A DNA stretch of 64,000 bases from Medicago truncatula (taxonomy: Eukaryota; Streptophyta; Magnoliopsida; Fabales; Fabaceae), in contig NC_053046.1 in NCBI RefSeq assembly GCF_003473485.1, positions 30,457,332 to 30,521,331 on the forward strand. The letters are read 5' to 3'. Every line of letters begins with the position of its first letter. Within the stretch, counting starts at the first letter, position 1. The notes under the pieces are model-generated. The model was not told the origin of the DNA. It worked only from the letters and a program-made list of their open reading frames with translations, and searched no databases. Made by a program: the position numbers and the translations under genes. Of this stretch, positions 51,791-61,600 are shown in pieces.

Positions 51791-53215
51791 ATGCGAGATA
51801 TCGGGGTTTGATGTAAGTATTGATGTGGGAATATTATTATTGATCAAGTGAATGATGTTTAAATTGAAATATTCATGTTATCTGTTATTTGGATTATGAT
51901 AATGTAATACTTACCCACACTGGATCTGTTATGGACCGCCTGCCTATCTGTATGGATGGGTAGACGTTGTGCAGGATTAGATGCTTGGTGAGTTCTTGTG
52001 CTTGGTGGATATCTGGAGCTTTCTCCGATATCGGTGTTTAGATGTTTAGTCGGCTCTGATCTAGACTTAGTTGTGTCAGTCTAGATTATCTTTTACTTTG
52101 GTTTTTGTTATGTTTGGAGATTACCCGTTTGTTGAGATTTTTGAGATGCATCTATGTTGATGTAATTTATTTATTCTTAACATGTATATTTGAATTTACT
52201 CTGGTTTATATTCCGCTGCGACTGTTGAGGTTTATATACATGTTTATTGGTTTTTGAATTTTGAATGTGGCGTAGCCTCTATTTCTTGAATAAATGTATT
52301 ATTCGCATGTTTAATTGCTTTAATAGAAGTAGGGTGTTACAGGTTGTAAGCTTCAATGATGATCATACGTGCCGTTAGACACCTAGAAATAGAAACAGAC
52401 AAGCCAAGCCAAATTTGCTTGCTAAATTTTTTTTGAGTACACTCCGACATTCTCCTGAAATGAAAGTGAAAGCGTTGAAGAGGTTGGCTGCTGAGCAATG
52501 GAGTGTGAAGTTGTCACATGATCAAGTATATAGAGCCAAGTTAAGGGCACTAGAAATCATTCAAGGAGCCGGTCGTGACCAATTCTTATATCTAAGGGTG
52601 AGAAGGTCCAATCCCAATAGTACTGTTATTATTAAGTGTGATATGGATGATGTGGGTCCTATTTTCCAGAAACAAAAGATTCATGGGAGTGGTTTCTGAA
52701 TCTATTACTTGAAGATCTACAAACTATACAACACAAACAATATGCATTCATCTCAAATGAGCTGAAGGTGTATAACTTACATGTGTCATTGTTAATATTT
52801 TAATATGCATAATGTTCTCTATTTTTTTGTAATATTTGTTTACCATTGGTAATTATCTTAGGGTTTGGTTCCGGCAATTCAAAACCTTGGTAGTCATGTA
52901 GAGCATAGGCTATGTGTGAAGCAACTTTATGCTAATTTTAAGAAAAGATATCCTGGATTGGATTTAAAGGAAGTGTTTTGGATGGCAGCAAGGGCTACAA
53001 CTGTTCCAGCATGGGAGAGAGCAATGAATTGAATGAAATTAATTAACGACAAAGCTTGGGAATACATGAATAAGAATTGGGCACCTGCAATGTGGACTAG
53101 ATCTCATTTCAAGATGGATACACAATCAAACTTACAAGTTAACAACATGTGTGTGAGGCATTTAACCGGGCAATATTGGAGTATAGAGATAAACACATCA
53201 TCACTCTTTTAAAGA

Positions 53216-53754
53216 ATAGTTTTTTAATTTAGAATGTTTTGATGAAAGTGCAAAATTAGTTTTACACTATCATCTAATAAGGCAACTCTATTTGGTAAAA
53301 AAAAAAAATTATAGATAATTGAAAAGTTAATTTTATAATTAATGGGTTTATAGGGAATAATTTAAAAGCTACATTACTAACGATCACTTAATTGTTTTTC
53401 GTAAATTATTGCTACTAAAAAAATCCGATGTTTTGCTCTCTTAAGATTAAGGTTTCATTTCTTCCTTATTGAATCACCTTCTTGCGGAGATCCGATCATA
53501 TTCCTTCTGAGTGTTTGTGCTTATATGGTTTTTAGATAAACTTAGATGTTTCCAACCATGCCTATATATGCAGACCCCAATGGATAGTTTTTTCATTCTC
53601 ATAAAAACCTAATCATGTTTGCTTTCTTTTCCATGATCTTACTGCTTTAATAACATTTCTATTCATGCTTGCCTTTTCATCATCGTTACCATGTTTGTTT
53701 CTAAACTCAACCTTGAAGGCTTAACCTTGACAGATGAAGGCTTAACCATAAACC
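53216..53754. other. Spacer between the MULE and the LINE ORF1
   Basis: AT-rich sequence with no coding match. 53450-53750 may be the leader of the LINE that follows. Confidence 0.35.
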
Positions 53755-54250
53755 TTGATTTCATTTCTACTGATACCTAAATCCTTGACCATTGTCTTAT
53801 TGGCCGGTTGTTGTCTAAGAAAGAGGTCATGTTTTTGTACTCAAGGGGCTGATGTAGTCGACTTTCTGTTTCAATTCCACCATCGTCTTGATGATGCAAA
53901 AGTTATCAATGGAGGACCTTGGGTTTATGATAACTTTAACATGGTGATTGAAATGTACTGCACTGCACATGACGTGGTTTCGACGAGTGTGAATTTGAAC
54001 ACATGGATATGGTTCAGGTTCATCAGTCATCGTTTGGTCTCATTCAATCTAGAGTAGGAAACAGTATTGGGAAGTTTCTTGGATAACTTAAAGAATTTGA
54101 TGCTCGAAATATTGTGCATAGCTCCTCTATGCGGCTGAAGGTTCGTATAGATGTTGCGACGCCCTTGAGACAAGAATGGCATGTGCATGATGGAACCTAT
54201 GTTAATATATGGTTCAAATACGAGAAAAGTTAGGTGTGTTTTTTTGAATT

Positions 54251-55176
54251 CTGCTCTCCACCCAGCATATTTTGCTCGCTCCCTGCGGCCGTTCCAAATT
54301 TACCCTTGCGCTAGTTAACTAACGCAAGTGAAAAACTATGCGTTAGTTAACTAACGCTGCACAAGTTAAGATGCATAGTGTTAACACTGACCGACCTATA
54401 AGTGTCCTAACCCATAATAACATATCTAAGAGGTCTAGTGAAATTCCTAAATTGTCGTCTTCTTCCATGTCTTCTGTCCATTCAAGATCTTCAATTTTAC
54501 CAATTCAAGCTTGAATTGGAATTTGGACTTTAAACGGTTTCAAATTAACGGTTGGTTTGACATCGCCGAAACCTTCACTGGAAGCTTCATTTTTGGCCGG
54601 TTTCGGTTCAACGTCATCATCCGCGACATTGTCAACCATCTCACTATATATCTATTGAATAAAATTTTTTTACAAAGGAAGAATAAATAAATTACTTGTG
54701 GAACAAGCTAACCAAGAACAAAAGTGGCGCAAAAAATTCAGAAACATGATTGTGCACAGTAGCGTGACTTAAGTCACGCACCCTTTACCACTTGCGCAAG
54801 TTAACTTGCGCACCTAGCCCTATTGCCTACCGAAACCAGACGAACCAAGCACAAAAACCAGCAAAATGAGATGAGTTTTGATGATATAATACCTGATATT
54901 TGGTGCTTGATGAGCGTAGAAACTTGCTTTCTGACGATTTGCAATGATTTGGGATGAGGATATTGACCTAAAAAATTGCACTTTTTGGGTTTTTGAAGGT
55001 GGAGGGAAAGAAAATGGTGCTTGGAGTTTGGACTAATGGGTTTTGTACGAAAACAGTAACACTGCGTCACTTAACATGGGATGCGTGAGTTAAGTTACGC
55101 AGCTTTATTTAAGGTGCACAAGGGTAAATTTGGAACTGCTGCATGGCGCGAGCAAAATGTGCAGGGTGGAGAGCAG
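54251..55176. mobile_element. Non-autonomous TIR element rich in perfect palindromes
   Basis: Terminal inverted repeats of about 57 bp (54251-54307 against the complement of 55120-55176; about 50 of 57 match; ends CTGCTCTCCACCC). Inside are 18-bp perfect palindromes: GCGTTAGTTAACTAACGC (54340-54357), GCGTGACTTAAGTCACGC (54762-54779) and GCGCAAGTTAACTTGCGC (54794-54811). There are also a 24-bp one with a single mismatched pair (54305-54328) and a hairpin near 55065-55101. No transposase is present. It sits in a LINE ORF1. Target duplication was not clear because the flanks are T-rich. Confidence 0.78.
54505..54639 (-). CDS. Small open frame (44 aa) inside the TIR element
   Basis: Starts MVDNVADDDVEPKPAKNEAS and ends KVQIPIQA. 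It is lysine-, acid- and proline-rich with no known motif. It may be a captured gene fragment or chance; there is no evidence of expression. Confidence 0.25.
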   Translation of the reverse strand: MVDNVADDDVEPKPAKNEASSEGFGDVKPTVNLKPFKVQIPIQA

Positions 55177-55530
55177 GATTTTGTTTTTTATTTTATTTTA
55201 TATGTGTGGTGTTTTGGGCCATACAGATAAACGTTGTGCATAACTGTATGAAATGGAGGAAGATGATGGCTCGAGAGGATGGGGAGAGATGTTGCATCCA
55301 CTTTCTGGGCGTATGGAACAGTTGCGACTATTATGTGATTGTAGGACCATATTAATTCAATGAGACCAAGGGAAATGACATTGAATGACGTCGGACAGAA
55401 TATTGCAAGTAACGTAAATTCTGTTACTATGTCCTCCTCAATTGTTTCGTTGGACGAATGTATCACTGTTGTTCAACAAGAAATCAACGATATCAAGTCA
55501 CGTGTTTGCACTGCTTGATGAACGAAATTG

Positions 55531-55686
55531 GCAAGTGCACCAAAATCGTAACACATAATAAAGTAGTTAGTTTATCGTTCTCCATAGGGATTATCGTTCA
55601 ACTTAAAAAGAGATTAAGGACAGCTTATAGATTTTCTAAAAAGTTATCCTTAGATGACGAGGCTGCTAAAGCACCTGCAATACTTA
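55531..55686. other. Retroelement-like fragment
   Basis: GAAATTGGCAAGTGCACCAAA, then ATCG...CATAGGGATTATCG, is a phrase I associate with dispersed plant retroelement sequence. It is short and non-coding. Confidence 0.3.
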
Positions 55687-57545
55687 CTATTTAATTGAGA
55701 AGTTTACACGTGTCAGGATCTGCAACCTACAAATATTTTGGATTAGTTTTGAACCATATGTAGACACTTTCTTTGGTTTCTTTTGAGGTATCAACACGGG
55801 GCCACCACTTAACAAAAGCTTGTTTTTGTAGCATTGGTAAAACATTTGGTTTGAGCTTAGCCCATATTTGTATTGCCATGAAAATATCCATGTTAAAGAG
55901 AATTTGGCGAAGAAGTTTAGTTCAATTGGAAGATTGTCAAGATCTTTCTTGAACCTTTTATTAAAAACTTGAAATTCTTCTTGTACTTCGGAAGGAAATA
56001 TTCGATGAATTGGTCCAAAGTAGTCCCGCCAAGGAACCAATTTTGGTGGCTTTATTTTGTTTCCAGAAGATATGTGTCCAAGCTCGGACAAAATCCCAAT
56101 AATTGTAGCTGATGGGATCAAAGACCTGATAATTTTTTTTTTTTTTTTTGGATTTTGCCCAAACGATGTGGGTGTGAGAATTTAGATAATTGAGTGTGTA
56201 ATGTTTGACGCATCTTTATAATGTTTGATGGAAATTGAGTCTGAATCTACCAGGATAAATTCATTAAATTGTTGTGTTTTAGACGCTAATGGTTGGTGAA
56301 GGAATCCTGGTGGTAAAATCTTTAAATAGACCTTGTTTGGGTTTTATCCCAAAATTCAGGTTTCATTTGGATAACGGGTAGGAACTTGGACTTTGGAGTA
56401 TACTGAAACTAGGTAGTTTGGTTGGTATTGAATTGTGTTTGGCTAGTTCCTTCTTGAATTTGATTAGTTTGGGTTTTTGGATTGAGCTGCAAGGCTTTAT
56501 TTTTTAGGTTTTTGACGATGAGGTCTAAGGACACTTGTTCCTCTTCTTCATCAGCAACATCTACCTAAGTCTTGTTGGGGAGAGTAACTAAACCTTGTTC
56601 TTGAAAGGCTAAAAGAGTTTGGATTGGGATAACATAGTCTGCTCTAGATTTTTTTTATGTTCCAATGAATGTTTTTTCAAAGGGGATTTGATTTTGGGCA
56701 GATGACCTGATTGAGGGATTTTGGGTTAATGCCCCAATAGATTGGTTTTGGGTGGATGATCCCGATTGTCTTGTTTGTCTTGCTGTTAGTTCTACCATGA
56801 CTAAATTTGTTGAAGTCATACCTCCTAGAAAGGAGGTGGATCTAGCCGCTTTTGGCATCCTACTTTTTACTCTGTAAGTTTTCGCGAGTGAGACAGCTAA
56901 GGAGATCATTATCTGAACCTTTGAGATATTCAATTTCAAAATAAAAAAATTCTTAAAATTGCTTGCCATCTGGAAAAAAAAATCTTTGAAGCTAGATTTT
57001 TAACTTCCTTTAGTAAAATATCTTTTGCTGACTTACAACTAAAAACTTTTGGTTAAGTAAATCAGATTGAAATTTTGAAATAGATAAAACTATAGCTAAA
57101 ACTTCTTTTTTAACTTTGGAATATTTTTGTCGTGCAGGATTCCAATCATGGAAGTATTAGCAATAATTTGTTCTTTACCTTTTATAATTTTGACAACATT
57201 TGTATGGACGTCAGTCCAAGGAGGAGGATCCTTTTTAAGCCTATCATGGAGAGGTTTGATGATATTACTTAGTTGGGGAATTGTATGGACATCATCAATA
57301 TAAACTATTGTAAACTTTAAAAATGGATTAAAAATGTCATTCATTATTCTCTGAAATTTTGAAGGAGCATTTTTTAGCCCAAAAGGCATAAGAGTCCATT
57401 TGTATTGTCCAAAAGGAAAATAGTAAAAGTTGTTTTGTAGCGATCTTCTTCTTTGATTTGGATTTGCCAAAATCCAGATTTCTTATTAAATTTAGAGAAA
57501 AAATTTGGTAGATCTTTCTTAACTAATGTGTGCATATTTCAAGAG
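55687..57545 (-). pseudogene. Decayed endogenous pararetrovirus-like (Caulimoviridae-type) segment
   Basis: On the minus strand, reverse-transcriptase motifs appear at 57290-57540: [13 protein letters not shown] in one frame, then after a frameshift [13 protein letters not shown] and IVYIDD in another. Downstream (56880-57010) an RNase H-end-like stretch reads in two frames. A separate frame at 55687-56121 (PIELNFFAKFSLTWIFSWQY) resembles a conserved region of plant pararetrovirus-derived polyproteins. The frames are broken by shifts, stops and an internal deletion after YIDD, so nothing is intact. A Ty3/gypsy origin is the alternative; the RT motif wording favours a caulimovirid. No LTRs were seen at its edges. 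Confidence 0.55.
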
Positions 57546-58508
57546 TTAAAGACTTGAATGGAAAAACAAAAAGATAAATACTTAAGTGTTATAAATAAAT
57601 AAGATAAATGACTTGCAAAGTAATTTTTCCTTCTTATTATTAGATCTTTATTATTTATAACATTTTGACATATTTTTGTCTACACTTAAAAATATTTGAT
57701 AATAATTTTTTTAAAGCAATTATTTCAATGTTTTTATCGATACATATAAATTAAGTATTAACTTACAATTTTTATTTCACCGTATTCATTAGTGCATATA
57801 AATTAATTTTCAATCTTTTAAAGAAACAAAATTAATTTTCAAATATTTAATTTTACGCATACATATTTGAAGGGACATAGGAGTATATAACTTTTGGAAT
57901 CACCAAAAGACTAGGTAAAATATTTGATTGGACCAATACCAATTTAGAGGCACAAGATTTAAGACTCATTCGTTCACGCAAACAATTAGTAATAACTAAT
58001 AGGCTTAATTACCTTTCATCCTCTAACTATTTAATTGATATTAAATTAGTCCTCTAATTAAAAATTGATTTATTTCGATTCTTTAAGTTTCTCACCGTTA
58101 CTACATTTAGTCATTTCTGTTAGTTTTATTCAAATAAAGTTTAGGGTTTGTGTTATGAAGGTACCTGAGCTCCTGTTTCACACATACATATGAATCATAA
58201 CAGTTATCAATAACATCAGTCACTATTTAATCATAATACCTTAACAAAGCATAGAATTAAAATGATACTAATAAATAATGTTAGAAGATCCACATAATAT
58301 AAATAATTCTAACGTGAAACGACTGTTATTTAGAGACGGTGGGACTATTTTGATATAATTTTGTGACGAAAGAAAGTTGATGTATTTCATTCCATAATTA
58401 AATAGAGGAATAAACACAATACACAATGCACTTGTTTCGCGGGAAGGACGATTAACAAACTATCTTCTCCTTCCATCCTTCCATAACTGAAAATCAAATC
58501 CCGCTTTT
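57546..58508. other. Upstream region of the IRE-type kinase
   Basis: AT-rich. 58003-58130 (GGCTTAATTACCTTTCATCC, then TCTAACTATTTAATTG...) resembles one end of a common foldback repeat. No gene is seen. Confidence 0.4.
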
Positions 58509-58570
58509 CTCTCTCTCTCTCTCTCTTCCATTTCTCGATTCAAACCTTCTCTCTCTTTCTCTCTCTTCCT
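58509..58570 (+). repeat. CT-rich leader (CTn) of the kinase gene
   Basis: Two CT microsatellite runs (58509-58525 and about 58550-58566) immediately precede the start codon at 58606. Pyrimidine-rich runs are common in plant 5' leaders and core promoters. Confidence 0.7.
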
Positions 58571-58605
58571 TTCATCTCTCACAATGCTATGAAGAATCCC
58601 AATCC

Positions 58606-61600
58606 ATGTCTTCCAACCCTCCACCACCGGAAAATGATCCACCACCAGCGACATCGTCGCCGGTATCCGCTAAATCCAGAACTCTTCAGAAATTCCCTCC
58701 CATTGTAAACCGACGCACCGCGACATTATCATCAAACAATGTAGACGACGAATGCAAAGAAGAGAATAATAAGAACAAGAATCATGACAATGAGGAGGAA
58801 AGTGAAGAAGAAGAAGAAGAAGAAGAAGAAGAAGAAGAAGACGTTCTTGTAACTGAACGTGAATTCGAACGTGCTGAATGTTCTTATTCTTCTTCCATTT
58901 TGCAAGCTTCGTCGTTAGGTCTTAATCAAATTCGAACGCGATTCTCTTCGCCTCTTCGTCATTCTTCTTCTGCTGGTGCTCCATCTTTCCCTATAAAAGA
59001 TGTTGTCAACAATGTCGCTAAATTTAGATCTAGAGTTTCACATCCTAAAGACCTAGGTATATATACACAAGGAGGTTTTATATTGCAATTGCGGTTATGC
59101 TAGCTGCGAAATTTTATATTGCGACAAAATGTTCCGGTTGCAATCTAAGAATGCTGACACAGACAGGGCACCGATACGTAGACACAAATATCTGAAAAAA
59201 ATGGATTAATTAATCATAATCATTTCTGTTGGTGTCGTGTCTGTGTCAGGTCAGATACCAGACACGTCCTCTATCAAAAGTGTCGATGCTCTAAAGATTG
59301 CAATGTCATTGCAATGCCTCAAATCATTTATGTTGGGGCTGTAATTGAGGTTGCGGAATACAATTTAAAACCACGTTCTAGTTTTAGATTCTATAATAAT
59401 ATGAACCAAAAAGTGATTTTAGATTTTATTGTTAAATCTACCTCAGATGTATCTTTAATTTAATTTAATTTTGCAATAAATTGGTTAGTGAAATATTTCA
59501 TTGTTGTTCTTTTTTAGGGGAAAAAGTTCATTGGAATCAATCCAAATCGTTGAAAGCTCGTTCACAACTCCTCATACTGGAGGTGATATGTTATACTTTT
59601 GTTTTTATATATAATATTCAGTAAATATATGTATATAAGTTGTGTTCAATGTCCAAGACGTGTCAATGTCTGGACACAGACACATGATTACATTCAATTG
59701 TGCCATATTTTCTAATTGTTATTGTTGCGACGTGATGTGACGTGTCGTGTCTAATTGTTATTGTTGCCGACATGTCGTGTCTAATTGTTATTGTTACCGA
59801 TGTATTGTGTTTGGTGTTCGAGAAGTGTCGGTGTCTGATACCAAAACGACACCAACACATGTGATTACATTCAATTATGTCATATTTTCTTTTTGTTATT
59901 GTTGCCTACATGTTGTGTCTAATTGTTATTGTTGTCAACGTGTCGTGTTTGCTGGTCAAGACGTGTCGTGTTTGGTGTTCAAGAAGTGTTGGTGTCTGAT
60001 ACCAAAACGGCACCAACACATGTGATTACATTCAATTATGGCATATTTTCTATTTGTTATTGTTGTCGACGTGTCTGGCGTCCGTGTACACAAATGCTTC
60101 AAAAATCTTTATTCAATTTCAGTGAGTATGTGTGTGTTTAGTTTAGTAATATTTTGTGTGTGTGTGTGTGTGTTCAATAGTTGGAGAAATGTAGGTAGCT
60201 CAGGTTCATGGCGTGTGTTTTTGTACAGGGAAATCATGCAGCTTATGCCAAAGATTTTCAATCCCCACGTTATCAGGAAATTCTTCGACTTACAAGTGGT
60301 AAGAAAAGGAAAAACCGGCCTGATATTAAAAGCTTTTCCCATGAACTTAACTCCAAAGGAGTTAGGCCTTTTCCAGTCTGGAAAAATCGTGCCTTTGGGC
60401 AGGTACTCTTTTTGTTTCAATTTCTTTATCATCAATTTGAAACATAAACAACCTAATTAAGCGCTTACAGCATAACAAAGCGCTTATCATGTATGCGCTT
60501 ATGTATACGCTATTGAGCACCAGGAAAATTCAATATTATGAATTCCAGGTTCATTCCCCAATCAAACTTTTCTTTTAAGCTATAAGCTGTTTTCATAACC
60601 TATCCTGGAGAGCTTATGGAAATTAGCTAAACTTGACTTATTGAAATGTCATAAGCGTTCCCAAACAGTCTCAGAAGTACATATGTGATCATTAGATAAG
60701 CTCAAATAAATCTGTTTTAAAACACTAAATTTGTTAAACTACCTTCTATGGTTTTTCAATGAAATGAATTGTTACAGGAAATCATGGAGGAGATTAGAGC
60801 TAAGTTTGAAAAACTAAAGGAAGAAGTTGATTCTGATTTGGGTGGTTTTGCTGGTGATTTGGTGGGTACTCTTGAAAAAATACCTGGGTCTCATCCTGAA
60901 TGGAAAGAGGGGTTGGAAGATTTGTTGGTTGTTGCTCGACAATGTGCAAAGATGACAGCGGCTGAGTTTTGGATCAACTGTGAAACTATTGTTCAAAAAC
61001 TAGATGATAAACGTCAAGATATACCGGTGGGGATCCTCAAGCAAGCACATACGCGCCTGTTGTTTATTCTCTCTAGGTGCACTCGTCTAGTGCAATTCCA
61101 GAAGGAAAGTGTTAAAGAACAAGATCACATTCTTGGTCTTCACCAACTCAGCGATCTTGGAGTATATTCCGAGCAAATTATGAAGGCTGAAGAGAGTTGC
61201 GGTTTTCCACCCAGTGACCATGAGATGGCTGAGAAGCTGATAAAAAAGTCACATGGGAAAGAGCAAGACAAACCGATTACAAAACAAAGTCAAGCTGATC
61301 AACATGCAAGTGTTGTGATTGATAATGTGGAAGTTACTACGGCAAGTACTGATTCGACTCCTGGAAGCAGCTATAAGATGGCTTCTTGGAGAAAGCTTCC
61401 ATCTGCTGCGGAGAAAAATCGTGTAGGTCAAGATGCAGTAAAAGATGAAAATGCTGAAAACTGGGATACTTTGTCATGTCACCCTGATCAACATTCACAG
61501 CCGTCATCTAGAACGCGGAGGCCTTCTTGGGGATATTGGGGAGATCAGCAAAATCTATTACATGATGATTCAATGATCTGCAGGATTTGTGAGGTTGAAA

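Larger units (their letters stand above)
46708..52341 (+). mobile_element. Solo LTR, Ty3/gypsy Tekay-like, carrying a nested LTR
   Basis: It starts TGTAACAGCCCGA and ends AGGGTGTTACA, with target duplication GGTTG at 46703-46707 and 52342-52346. After subtracting the nested LTR and its 5-bp duplication the length is about 3644 bp, long but known for such LTRs. Near the 3' end there is a polyadenylation-like AATAAA at 52289-52294. No protein domain is present. Family assignment (Tekay/Del) rests on the terminal phrase only. Confidence 0.82.
46200..53215 (+). pseudogene. MuDR-type transposase gene interrupted by nested LTRs
   Basis: 46200-46707 encodes an acidic N-terminus and the MuDR DNA-binding region (LEKGLKFNNKKQAKDAIEEY ... 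EYLVVKCMPDCPFHLRM ... DFWQV). After the LTR insertion (46708-52341) the frame resumes as VSFNDDHTCRR, continues to 52699, then DLQTIQHKQYAFISNELK, and after a short intron GLVPAIQNLGSHVEHRLCVK, ending at about 53215 with NNMCEAFNRAILEY. GTTG (46704-46707) plus TAAGC (52347 on) restores codons across the insertion. Between VGPIFQKQKI and WEWFLNLLLEDL the catalytic core is lacking, and internal stops occur (52376-52378, 53028-53030), so the gene is dead apart from the LTR too. Confidence 0.75.
53755..55530 (+). pseudogene. LINE ORF1 (DUF4283 and zinc knuckle) interrupted by a TIR element
   Basis: Before the insertion: FLFQFHHRLDDAKVINGGPW followed by VYDNFNMVIEM (DUF4283), then with a frameshift near 54020 WVQVHQSS and MRLKVRIDVATPLRQEWHV, ending IWFKYEK at about 54231. 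After the TIR element the zinc knuckle remains: CGVLGHTDKRCA at 55205-55240, with a stop right after it, and decayed sequence to about 55530. It belongs to the same broad gag-like family as the element at 28922-30156 but is on the plus strand. Confidence 0.7.
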
